64,000 nt of DNA. Origin: Paragorgia papillata. Its lineage: Eukaryota > Cnidaria > Anthozoa > Scleralcyonacea > Coralliidae. The stretch is from positions 3,134,501 to 3,198,500 of the forward strand of contig JAWNZC010000368.1 of NCBI GenBank assembly GCA_035771165.1. The letters run 5' to 3'. Below are positions 12,555-22,735 of the stretch, piece by piece. The notes under the pieces are model-generated. The model ran no database searches. It saw nothing but the letters and a program-made list of their open reading frames with translations, and had not been told where the DNA came from. How positions within the stretch are numbered: position 1 is the stretch's first letter; the number at the start of each line of letters is the position of its first letter. The position numbers were made by a program, and so were the translations under genes.

Positions 12555-12821
12555 TTCGGCCAGTTGCTAACATTAGCTGTACTACTCCTGTGGATATCAC
12601 AGAAGGTGAGAACGTTTCATGTATTTGTTCTGGAGTGAATGGCAACCCCCCTGCTACTGCATATTGGCTTAAAGATAACAATTCAATACCTATAACAAAG
12701 GGATATCTGAGTGCGCCACTGGACATAAAACACGTCAGTAAGAACGATACTGGGACATACATTTGTCGAGTGCAAAGTGGAACTTTAACTGACGAACAAC
12801 GAGTTGACATTACTGTTTTTG
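12555..12821 (+). CDS. Ig-domain exon B5
   Basis: An 89-codon, phase 1-1 B exon with acceptor TCTCTATTTTAG and donor GGTAAGT. The Ig landmarks are present. Differences include Leu39, Asp41, KGYLSAPLD in the variable stretch, HV at residues 60-61 in place of NI (one sequon lost), and Thr66. Its upstream intron resembles that of B3. Its downstream intron has expanded into an 18-bp minisatellite from a motif that is present only a few times after B1-B4. Confidence 0.87.
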
Positions 12822-12889
12822 GTAAGTATTTTTGTTTAGTTGTATAAAAGTGTTCCTACATTGCAAATAATCAGGGCGAAATAATAGTA

Positions 12890-13315
12890 TGGAGTGGAAT
12901 TATAGTATAGAGTGGAATAATAGTATAGAGTGGAATAATAGTATAGAGTGGAATAATAGTATAGAGTGGAATAATAGTATAGAGTGGAATAATAGTATAG
13001 AGTGGAATAATAGTATAGAGTGGAATAATAGTATAGAGTGGAATAATAGTATAGAGTGGAATAATAGTATCGAGTGAAATAATAGTATAGAGTGGAATAA
13101 TAGTATAGAGTGGAATAATAATATAGAGTGAAATAATAGTATAAGTGGAATAATAGTATACAGTGGAATAATAGTATAGAGTGGAATAATAGTATGGAGT
13201 GGAATAATAGTATAGAGTGGAATTATAGTATCGAGTGGAATAATAGTATAGAGTGGAATAATAGTATAAAGTGGAATAATAGTGAAATAATAGTATAGAG
13301 TGGAAGCAACACCAG
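12890..13315. repeat. 18-bp minisatellite (GAGTGGAATAATAGTATA)n
   Basis: About 23 head-to-tail copies in the intron after exon B5, with few changes at first and more toward the 3' side. Long reading frames on both strands here are by-products of the 18-bp period. Confidence 0.9.
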
Positions 13316-14439
13316 TAATCTCGACACGCGTTGGGTCATTGTACGCGCGTGGACAAGCTTGATATGCGAACAAATTCCTGTGATCTGAATATTTATTTGT
13401 ATGTGTGGACAGACCATGCGGGGTTATCATTGTAGGGCACTGGGAACAATATAGTTCTTGACAAAAAGATTTCAACTAACAACATAATATATTCTTGAAT
13501 CTTGACAAAAAGATTGAGAAAGGAGTTTGGAGGAATACGTACATCCCTTTCAAAAGAACAGAAAGAAATCAACGTTTACGTATAAGTAGAACAACATCTT
13601 GAGTAGAAGAAAACCCGTCAAACCGAAACTCGAAAAGAGGAAAAAGCAATAACGAAAGAAAACCGACAAAGATAAAGACTGAAAAATTTAAGCTTACGGT
13701 AAAAATATAGAGCAGCCGCTCTCAGTAATCACGGGCATTTAGTGTCAATACTGTTCGAGTTTCCCAGTTTATATGCAATCACTTTTATTTTGTGTGTCCT
13801 TAAAGTATTTTAAACGTATCCATTGCATGTTTTTGGTTGCCCGTTGGATCTTTTTCCCGTGGCTGCCGTTTTATCTCCTTTTAAATATTTTTCTTATGGT
13901 AAAGCTACTAACCGTAGCTTGTTTATAATTTGGCATAATAATCGGAAAAGGAACCATTTTTTTTCTGTAAAACATACAAATGCTGTTGAAATATTAACAT
14001 GTAAAGACCGAGGTGAAAGCCGTTTCAGTACTTCAGATTTCGAAATGAAAAATTGTTTTTGTTATTTCATTTAAATGAGTTTGAAATGCCATAAATGAAT
14101 AGTTTGAGTAGTTTCCAATCAATTCCTTTATAAAATGCAAATCTTTTTAGATGCTCTAGTAATGTTATTTGTAAACATTGAAAGAAAGAACTATAAAATA
14201 TAATCCTAATATTTTGTTGAAATGTTTACATCTGCTTCAGTAGCCTGGTGATAACATTGTCGGTTGGCAGAATGTTCCAATTAGTATAAATATGTAAAGT
14301 CCCTGAGGATGACATAGGCACTTTAACGTTTTCTTATCAGGAAGGATATTTACAAAAATTCTATATTTCTTGTAAATAAATAATTGTTATTTATATGATT
14401 CCCTCAGTGACTAATTCTTCAATGATTCTTTTGTTTCAG

Positions 14440-14700
14440 ATAAACCAGTTGTTGAGGTTACTTGTAATACTTCTGTGTTTATTAAAGAAGGAAAGGACTT
14501 TAATTGTACTTGTTCTGGAAATGATGGCAGTCCTCCTCCTAGTGTAATGTGGTTAAAGGATAATAAGAAGTTGACTACTGTGGATAACATTTTGAAATTG
14601 CGTAACATTAGCAAACTCAACAATGGGAATGGGACATATGTGTGTCGGGTAAAGAGTGGTAATTTAAAGAAAGAAAAAGGAGTTGTCGTTACTGTTCTTT
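14440..14700 (+). CDS. Ig-domain exon A2
   Basis: An 87-codon, phase 1-1 exon, sister of A1, with acceptor TTTGTTTCAG and donor GTGAGT. It keeps Cys9, Cys23 (FNCTCSG), Cys25, the Trp (VMWLK) and YVCRV. It carries a two-residue insertion (NNGNGTY) relative to A1, apparently by slippage of AATGGG. Upstream and downstream introns match those of A1, including the phrase ending TTGTCGGTTGGCA, so the whole A module was duplicated and the B array now lies between its copies. Confidence 0.86.
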
Positions 14701-14844
14701 GTGAGTACACTTACCTCACCATTTGACATCAAACCTTTTTTATAGCAATTGAGTTACGCACGCATGCTGTTGGTCGAGTAAAACATGATATAATTAGATG
14801 TACAGAGCAAGAGATTACTCCCAGATTAACATTTTTGAATTTGA

Positions 14845-15265
14845 CAGGTTTAAAAATTACAAAGTAACATCTTTTGCAGTTTTTCGTTTCCATGCTTCGT
14901 CGTTGAGATATTTCAGTTTGTTGCCTATTATGTTGTTGCGTCGGTCTGTCTGTCCGTCCGTCTGTGTGTCTGTCTGTTGCCAAGATATCTTACAAAATAC
15001 TGCACAGGTTTTCATGAAAGTTTGTGGAAAGATTGATTATAGATCAAGAACCAATCCATTTAGTTTTGGTTGAAATTGGTTGAGAATTGGATGAGCAATT
15101 AATAAAAATCTGACCAAAAGATTCTTCGTGTAGAAGGAATGCTTGATTGTGCTCGTAATCCTTATTTTATGCAAACATTTTGGCATCATTTTGGTACGAG
15201 TGGGGAAGCATTTTATTCATTTATACAGACCTATAGGTCTCTTGAGCTAGCCTGGTTAGCCTGAT
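14845..15265. repeat. Interspersed repeat with GCTAGCCTGGTTAGC end
   Basis: A 5' piece of MITE family 1 (to about 14920) runs into TCTGTCTGTCCGTC repeats and a repeat containing GATTCTTCGTGTAGAAG, ending GAGCTAGCCTGGTTAGCC. The latter part recurs at 54450-54745 (+) and 60790-60925 (reversed). Non-coding interspersed family, class unknown. Confidence 0.55.
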
Positions 15266-16120
15266 ATGATTAGTCATATTCGACGAGAGCGAATGGGATA
15301 ATTTTTTTTTTTATATAGCGAAAACATTAATAAAATTTAAAATAAAGAAAAACTATTGATAACGGAAATGAATCGCTTGGGAAAAAAACGAACGTCCTCC
15401 ACCTATATTTCCGCTATGCGCAATTACTTTCACGGAACTAGAACGGACTTGGAGTTGAAAATATGTTTGAGAGCTCTTAGAGTAAAAAAAGCGTTGGAAA
15501 GATCGCATATAACGATTTAAACTGCTCAGGAAATTAAAGTGAAAAGGTTGGTCAATGGTTTTTTGGTGACATTGTGAAGATTTAGTATTTAGAAAGCTAA
15601 CAAGACCAAAAGCCGAAAACGTTCGGAAAATTACACTTTGTTGATTTACGGTCTTTATACGGTCTTTATATAGCATGCGAGTGATATAGTTTCATTCATA
15701 ATGTATTATTTTTTTAGAAAATCTATTTTACTGGTACTACATTAATAAACACGTATGTTTACGGCATCTATTTGGTATAAAAAGACATTATTGTCAACTC
15801 GGCAATTTAGTCAAATTTTGTAAATCCCTTTTTAGTAGTTTTATTCATATATAATTTAAATTGTTTGTGGATACACAATGAAAATTATTTAACCGCTAAG
15901 CTTTTGCCCCGCTAATATTCGAGACTTCATCAGAGCATATAAGTGAATGTTGGCTACGAGAAATACTCGCGCAAGTAATTGTCACTGGTAATAAGTGACT
16001 CTTCTTTCCAATTTATCCTGTGGTCTTGCTCAAGGGAATGCTTAGCCCACCTTGATTTCTCAGTTTGGAATTTAGAGCAACACGCCTTGTTCTTATATGC
16101 TCTGATGAAGTATCGAGTAT
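15266..16120. other. Intron sequence without recognised gene
   Basis: AT-rich. It contains short phrases such as CGACGAGAGCGAATGG (also at 45500) and two CTCTGATGAAG/CTTCATCAGAGC pieces at 15927 and 16100 that form an inverted pair, as at retroelement ends. No exon or RNA gene seen. Confidence 0.4.
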
Positions 16121-16124
16121 TAAG

Positions 16125-16262
16125 CCGGTTTTCAACTAGGCGGAATTTTGCGCGCGGAGCGGAATTTTTCTTTGTCTTTTCTAATTAGTTCCACCCGAGA
16201 AATCACAAGACAAAGAACATTTCCGCTCCGCGCGCAAAATTCCGCTAGTGGAAAACAGGTTT
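16125..16262. mobile_element. Hairpin MITE with GC-rich stem
   Basis: GCGGAATTTTGCGCGCGGAG at 16139 is matched by CTCCGCGCGCAAAATTCCGC at about 16227, with a loop of some 70 bp. The outer stems are TTTTCAACTAG and CTAGTGGAAAA. Confidence 0.65.
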
Positions 16263-16394
16263 AGCGGGACGAAAGCGTAGCGATTAAATAATTTACATGG
16301 TGTATCCACAAAAAAATTAAATTATATATTTCACCTCGATGCAACGTTTCAAAGATTTAGTTTTTTTCTTGTTAAATTGGTTATTTTCCTATTC

Positions 16395-16550
16395 TGTTAG
16401 TGTTAGTGTTAGTGTTAGTGTTAGTGTTAGTGTTAGTGTTAGTGTTAGTGTTAGTGTTAGTGTTAGTGTTAGTGTTAGTGTTAGTGTTAGTGTTAGTGTT
16501 AGTGTTAGTGTTAGTGTTAGTGTTAGTGTTAGTGTTAGTGTTAGTGTTAC
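16395..16550 (+). repeat. (GTTAGT)n hexanucleotide array
   Basis: 26 almost perfect copies of GTTAGT, that is TTAGTG, one base away from the metazoan telomere unit TTAGGG. Lies 171 bp before exon C. Confidence 0.95.
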
Positions 16551-16721
16551 TTGGTGATTGTTAGTTTCCCATCTCATTTTAGAATTAACAGCTTGTTTTA
16601 TCTGTAGTACACTGAGCTAAAAAACGTATGCCGCTATCTTTTTTATTACTAATGATATATAAGCTGATAGCTTGCTAGTAGTAGAGCCAGTGAGTAGCTA
16701 TAATCATTTTTATTCTTTTAG

Positions 16722-17048
16722 ACAAACCAACTATGATATCGTTCACCAGCAACGTCACCAACGACATTGCCAAAGTTGGTGACAATGTTAAGCTAACATG
16801 CGTCGCCACTGATGGTTATCCCAAGTCAACATACCGAATTATGTTTAATGGAACGAACATTAACGTCTCAACTACTACAGGAGTACTAATAATTAAAAAT
16901 GCAGACTCTGATAATATTGGAACATATACCTGTTTTGCCAATAATCCCGCTGGTTCAATACAGAAAAGTTTAGTTCTCAATGTGACAGAAACTGAAGGTG
17001 GAACTCCAGCGCCAAGAATCACACCAGCGCCAAGCACCACACCTTCAG
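16722..17048 (+). CDS. Ig-domain exon C with Thr/Pro-rich linker
   Basis: A 109-codon, phase 1-1 exon with acceptor TATTCTTTTAG and donor GGTAAAG. Residues 1 to about 88 form an Ig domain with Cys27 (KLTCVATDG) and GTYTCFANNPAG, which look like I-set motifs. The usual C-strand Trp is missing (YRIMFNGT), and the extra Cys pair of types A and B is absent. Residues from about 90 on (ETEGGTPAP, then PAPSTTPS) form a Thr/Pro linker likely to be O-glycosylated. As the last Ig exon it would be the membrane-proximal domain leading into the SEA module. A 26-unit GTTAGT hexanucleotide array lies 170 bp upstream. Confidence 0.83.
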
Positions 17049-17094
17049 GTAAAGAGAACAGGTTCATTTGTTATCTTTACATTATTTACACAGC

Positions 17095-17637
17095 AAAAAA
17101 TCATTTTCTTATTTTAAAAAAACAACAACTTGCTTTAAGAATTTTTTTCTTAAAACAAGAAACATTTTCTTGGGAGAATAACAAGAAAATTTTTCTTAAG
17201 AAAATTTTTCTTATAATAAGAAAATAAATTCTTAATATAAGAATATATTTTCTTGTTTTAAGGAAAAAACAACTTATTTTAAGAACTGTTTTTCTTAAAA
17301 CAAGAAAAATTTTCTTGGGAGAATAACAAGAAAACATTTCTTAAGAAAATTTTCTTAAGAATGTTTTTCTTGTAATAAGAAAATATTTTCTTAAAATAAG
17401 AATATATTTTCTTATAGAGAAACTCTTTTTTTTTAATAAGAAAATAAATTCTTAATATAAGAATATATTTTCTTGTTTTAAGGAAAAAACAACTTATTTT
17501 AAGAATTGTTTTTCTTAAAACAAGAAAAATTTTCTTGGGAGAATAACAAGAAAACATTTCTTAAGAAAATTTTCTTAAGAATTTTGTTCTTGTAATAAGA
17601 ATATATCTTCTTAAAATAAGAATATATTTTCTTATTT
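17095..17637. repeat. AT-rich palindromic TTCTTA repeats
   Basis: Repeats of TTTTCTTGTTTTAAG, AAGAATATATTTTCTTA and similar, with a duplicated block of about 240 bp (17225-17400 against 17445-17640). Similar sequence follows the mucin-like exon at 63690-64000, and the MITE at 60137 uses the same words. Confidence 0.6.
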
Positions 17638-17935
17638 GGTCAAAAAATCTCAAAATTTTCTCGCTGGGCTGGGGGGGTCAAAAAATCTCAAAATTTTGTG
17701 GCAGGCCCGGGGTGGTCAAAAAATCTCAAAATTTTGTGGCAGGGCAGGGGTGGTCAAAAAATCTCAAAATTTTGTCCCAGTGCCGGTGTGATCAAGAAAT
17801 CTAAAAATTTTGTCGCAGGGCCGGGGTGGTCAAATAATTTCAAAATTTTGTGGCAGGGCTGGGGTGGCCAAAAAATCTCAAAATTTTGTCGCAGGGCCGG
17901 GGTGGTCAAAAAATCTGAAAATGTTGTCTAATAAT
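17638..17935 (+). repeat. 38-bp minisatellite, eight copies
   Basis: Unit GGTCAAAAAATCTCAAAATT + TTGTGGCAGGGCCGGGGT. Period 38, not a multiple of three, so the apparent repeat-protein ORF here changes frame from unit to unit and is not taken as a gene. Confidence 0.85.
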
Positions 17936-18094
17936 TTGCCTAATAATAAAAATTAAAGGAAAATGTATAAGCTAAACTATATACTCTCTGACGAAGGGCC
18001 TTCGCTTGAAACGTTAGATTCCTACGTTCTCTGTTTCGGCAGTATATCTAAGCTAAGTTACTTTATTTCAATTGTTGTATATACTGAGAAAGCT

Positions 18095-18239
18095 ACAATC
18101 TTGGACAATAATAGTTGTAACAGTCAACCCCTCCCCCCGATTCAATGTTGTTATATGAAACTCCAGTCCAACATTGTCTCATTTCGGTCAACGTTGAATC
18201 GGGGGGAGGGGGTGTTACAACATTATTGTCCAAGATTGT
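18095..18239. mobile_element. 145-bp hairpin element
   Basis: Starts ACAATCTTGGACAATAATAG and ends with its reverse complement. The inner stems read CCCTCCCCCCGATTCAA and TTGAATCGGGGGGAGGGGG. It abuts the left arm of the foldback element. An identical copy in the same orientation lies at 33298-33442 beside the solo arm. Confidence 0.7.
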
Positions 18240-18711
18240 CCTTGACTGATTTTTGTTAATATTGTATAAAATACAGCTAAAATATGATTTCAATTTGTAA
18301 ATTAAAGTCAATAAACAAATTGTAAAATTTGAGACTATTTTGTGCAATTAGTAGAGAGATATTTGCATTTAAAAATGTATAGATTGCGCTCTACTACGAG
18401 GCCCTTTCTTTGTTACTCAATAATATCTACGTCACTAGAACAGTATTGCGAGAGAAAATGGATTCTGTCGATGGAAAAAAATGTAGGTTTCGATACTTGG
18501 ATAACTGTTGAAAGAGAGATGTATTTATAATATTACTATTGTTTAGATATGACGCTCATATTTCAGCCGTTGGTTGATATCTGAGCCCGCTTTAACTGAA
18601 TCTATATCTGACATTATGACGATTAGGGAAAAACAAGCACGGTGTATTTCATTTCATAATAGAACATTTTATTTAAGTTTAAAAATTATTTCCCCAGCTA
18701 ATACCATCAAT

Positions 18712-20762
18712 AAGATAAGATAAGATAAGATAAGATAACTTTATTTACCCACGGTAGGTCTTTCAGGAAAATAGGAATTACAAGAATAAACTGTGCTAAT
18801 TATAAATTAAGGTTACAAAGTTATATACTAATTAACTAAGAAAATATATACAAAGAAAATGAAAAAAAAATACCTGCTTTACAAAGACGCCGTGCAATAT
18901 GAGAATTAGTCACTCTGAAAAGTGTGGGAACTAATTTGGATCTTAAAGTTTGCCAGTGAAGGAGCTTGTCTTAGGTTTGATGGTAAGCCATTCCACAGTA
19001 CCGCTCCACTGTAACTGAAACTTCTTTTATAGTAGTCAGTACGCGGAAGAGGAACTGCTAGCTTGTTTTCTACATTTCTCAAGTTATAAGACGTAATGTC
19101 CGTTCGATTGATAAATCTAGAGCTCAAATATTCTGGTGTTTGAGCGTTCAGAGCTTTGTACATTAAAATTGATTTATCAACTTTACGCTGGTGATCTAAT
19201 TTGTTCCATTTCAACGAATGGAAAAGTTCGTTTGTACTAGTATCGTAACTTGAGAACGTAATTATACGCGCAGCACGATTTTGGAGTTTTTGAAGTTTTT
19301 GAGAAAGGCCTTTGTTACAGTTTCCCCAAACCACATTACAATAGTTAAAATGAGGTTGTACTAATGCATTGTAAACAGTTAGGAGTGTTTCACGAGGAAC
19401 AAAATACCTAATGCGTTTTATTGCACTAATCCCAGATGCAATTTTCTTAGACATCAATTAACGTGGTTTTCCCAGGTCATATTCTGGTCAATTTTTACAC
19501 CAAGTGATTTTGATACTGAAACTTGTTTCACAGAATTATTGTCAATAATGATGTTTGGGCTTTCTTGGAGATTAGACAATCTCTGTCTAGAGCCAATTAG
19601 TAAAAATTCAGTTTTTGTCATATTTAACGTGAGTTTATTTGCTGCAAGCCAAATATGAAGTTTTTCCAAATCAAAATTAACGCATTCATTTACTTCGTTT
19701 ATGTCATTACTAGCGTATGTTATGCTCGTATCGTCAGCATACATTCTTGGCTGTGAATAAGTCAGACAATTAGGTAAATCATTTATGTATAGTAAAAACA
19801 ATAGTGGGCCTAGGATAGTCCCCTGAGGCACTCCACTCCTAACCAAAGTCTTAGACGACTTACAACTATTTACAATGCATGTCTGCGTACGGTCTTTTAA
19901 ATATGAGTTAAACCAGTTCAGAGTATGACCGGTTATTCCATAAAATTCAAGTTTTGAAAGCAATATGGCGTGGTCTACCGTGTCAAAGGCCTTTTTCAGA
20001 TCTAGGAATACAACTGCATTAATATTGCCACGATCAATGTTTAACGACCAACTATCAGTCGCCTCCAGTAGCGCAGTTACGGTAGAATGAATTGAACGAA
20101 ATCCAGATTGATGATTTGATAATAATTTGTTATCGATCAAATATTTATAAACTTGGTCATAAACTATTCGCTCAAATACTTTTGCCACTACTGGAATGAT
20201 CGATATCGGCCGATAGTTAGTCATGTCACTGCGCTTTCCGGATTTCTTATAAAGTGGAGTAACTCTGGCGTTCTTCCACTCATCAGGAAAAATCCCAGTT
20301 ATTATTGACTGGTTAAATACACAGGTCAGTGAATCAGAAATTAGGTCGGGGCATTCTCTAAGAAGTTTAGCAGAGATATTATCTAGACCGGTTGCTTTCG
20401 ACTTACAAAGTTTGGATAACAATGAAAGAACAGATAATCGATCTGTTACTTCCAACGAAAAGCGATTGTCGGTATTGTGCAAGTAATCTTTATAGCAAAC
20501 ATCAACTTCGCTAATGTTTTTAGCAAGTTCTGGTCCAATTTCTGCAAAGTATTGATTGAACTTCTCAGCAACGTCAGTCGGATTATTTAGTGTTCTACCA
20601 CCAACATCAATTTCGTTTATCACTGACTTGTTGTCTTTGCGTGACATTACTTCATTAATAGTTTGCCATGTTTTGCGGGGATTGTTTGAATAATGTTCAA
20701 AAGCGCTATTATAATAACGACTTTTTGCATTCCTAATTTCAGTATTTACATAATTTCTTGTT
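18712..20762 (-). mobile_element. 5'-truncated LINE with (TTATC)n tail
   Basis: On the - strand an RT reading frame runs from about 20762, where the LINE sequence joins the foldback arm, to 19454. It carries YRPISIIPVVAKVFER, FLDLKKAFDTVDH, GVPQGTILGPLLFLLYIND and MYADDTS. After a one-base frameshift at about 19455-19460 it goes on to 18906 (PHFNYCNVVWGNCN, GAVLWNGLPSNLRQA). The endonuclease part is missing. The 3' end reads GTAAATAAAGTTATC and then repeats of TTATC (18716-18738), a microsatellite tail as in CR1/L2-type LINEs. The copy sits inside one arm of the palindromic element at 18240-21873. Confidence 0.85.
18906..20762 (-). pseudogene. Reverse transcriptase remnant, truncated and frameshifted
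   Basis: Coding part of the LINE at 18712-20762. An N-terminal fragment upstream of the RT fingers (EIRNAKSRYYNSAFEHYSNN) is followed by the complete RT palm with AFD and YADD motifs and a C-terminal domain. The frame breaks after TWENHVN, where one base is missing before MSKKIASG. Both the 5' truncation and the frameshift rule out activity. Confidence 0.82.
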
Positions 20763-21873
20763 AATGGAGCATAACTGTTTTTATATTAAGATTAATAACT
20801 TCAAAAACTGCAGAAGACCCGCTACCTTGTCGTTGGAAATTTAAGAAATTTACATATTGCGGCACGCGTTTTAGACGAAGCGAAATCTGGAAGAGGTTGA
20901 AATCATTCAATAAATAAATGTAAAGGTTAAGCCTCTTTTATAGAATGCTTGTAAAGCCACATTTATTCATATGTAGTTGGTTTAATTTCCCCTGCGCAGT
21001 TATATACCGCCTTATGCAACGGTCTACCACGGTCTACCACGGTCTACCACTACAATATAACAAAATTAATATACATGTAATTCCCTTTGAAACCCATGGT
21101 AGACCGTGGTAGACCGTGGTAGACCGTTGGATAAGGCGGTATAATTGCGCAGGGGAAATTAAACCAACTGCATATGAATAAATGTGGCTTTACAAGCATT
21201 CTATAAAAGAGGCTTAAGCTTTACATTTATTTATTCAATGATTTCAACCTCTTCCAGATTTCGCTTCGTCTAAGACGCGTGCCGCAATACGTTAATTTCT
21301 CAAATTTTCAACGACAAGGTAGCGGGTCTTCTGTAATTTTTGAAGCTATTAATCTTAATATAAAAATAATTATGCTCCCATTGACAATTCATTGATAGTA
21401 TTAGCTGGGGAAATAATTTGTAAACTTAAATAAAATGTTCTATTATGAAATGAAATACACCGTGCTTGTTTTCCCCCAATCATCATAATGTCAGATATAG
21501 ATTCAGTTAAAGCGGGCTCATATATCAATCACCCAACGGGAAATATGAGCGTCATATCTAAACTATAGTAATATTATAAATACATCTCTCTTTCAACAGT
21601 TATCCAAGTATCGAAACCTACATTTTTTCCACGGACAGAATGCACTTTCTCTCGTAATACTGTTCTAGTGACGTAGATATTATTGAGTAACAAAGAAAGG
21701 GCCTCGTAGTAGAGCGCAATCTATACATTTTTAAATGCAAATATCTCTCTACTAATTGCACGAAACAGTCTAAAATTTCACAATTTCTTTATTGTCTTTA
21801 ACTTACAAATTGAAATCATATTTTAGCTGTATTTTATACAATATTAAGAAAAATCAGTCAAGGACAATCTTGG

Positions 21874-22735
21874 AAGAGTAGCAAAGGTAGCAAAGGTAGC
21901 AAGAGTAGCAAAGGTAGGAAGAGTAGCAAAGGTAGCAAGCGTAGCAAAGGTAGCAAGAGTAGCAAAGGTAGCAAGAGTAGCAAAGGTAGCAAGAGTAGCA
22001 AAGGTATAAAGGTAGGAAGAGTAGCAAAGGTAGCAAAGGTAGCAAGCGTAGCAAGCGTAGCAAGCGTAGCAAAGGTAGCAAGCGTAGCAAAGGTAGCAAG
22101 CGTAGCATGGGTAGCAAGCGTAGCAAGCGTAGCAAGCGTAGCAAGCGTAGCAAGCGTAGCAAAGGTAGGAAGAGTAGCAAAGGTAGCAAGAGTAGCAAAG
22201 GTAGCAAGAGTAGCAAAGGTAGGAAGAGTAGCAAAGGTAGCAAGAGTAGCAAAGGTAGCAAGAGTAGCAAAGGTAGCAAGAGTAGCAAAGGTAGGAAGAG
22301 TAGCAAAGGTAGGAAGAGTAGCAAAGGTAGCAAGCGTAGCAAAGGTAGCAAGCGTAGCAAAGGTAGCAAGCGTAGCAAAGGTAGCAAGCGTAGCAAAGGT
22401 AGCAAGCGTAGCAAAGGTAGCAAGAGTAGCAAAGGTAGGAAGAGTAGCAAAGGTAGCAAGAGTAGCAAAGGTAGCAAGAGTAGCAAAGGTAGCAAGAGTA
22501 GCAAAGGTAGGAAGAGTAGCAAAGGTAGCAAAGGTAGCAAGCGTAGCAAAGGTAGCAAGAGTAGCAAAGGTAGGAAGAGTAGCAAAGGTAGCAAGCGTAG
22601 CAAAGGTAGCAAGCGTAGCAAAGGTAGCAAGCGTAGCAACGGTAGCAAAGGTAGCAAGCGTAGCAAAGGTAGCAAAGGTAGCAAGCGTAGCAAAGGTAAC
22701 AAACGTTCAAAGGTAGGAAGAGTAGCCAAGGGTAG
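21874..22735 (+). repeat. 18-bp minisatellite AGCAAAGGTAGCAAG(A/C)GT
   Basis: About 48 copies with variants (AAGAGT, AAGCGT, AGGAAGAGT), starting exactly where the foldback arm ends (ACAATCTTGGA). Open on both strands because the period is divisible by three. The + frame would be SKGSKSSKGSK-like and the - frames Cys/Tyr or Leu repeats. No splice or start context, so it is annotated as a satellite. Confidence 0.9.

Larger units (their letters stand above)
18240..21873. mobile_element. Long palindromic (foldback) element split by a LINE
   Basis: Bases 18240-18711 plus about 20762-21050 form the left arm. The right arm (21098-21873) is its reverse complement, with a loop at 21051-21097. The ends of the loop carry GGTCTACCAC three times on one side and its complement on the other. 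The two halves of the left arm match neighbouring parts of the right arm, so the LINE was inserted later. No transposase was seen. A third, partial arm copy (400 bp) is at 32898-33297. Confidence 0.75.

Noticed and set aside
12889..13475. Repeat frames SIEWNN (+) and LFHSIL (-)
   Set aside because: 18-bp minisatellite after exon B5, with period divisible by three.
15353..15676. 107-codon - strand frame
   Set aside because: No homology or splice support; lies in repeat-like intron sequence.
16339..16577. Val-Ser and Thr-Leu repeat frames
   Set aside because: Translation of the GTTAGT hexanucleotide array.
17698..17931. Apparent repeat protein (GPGWSKNLKIL type)
   Set aside because: The repeat period is 38 bp, so the frame rotates from unit to unit. 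Satellite DNA.
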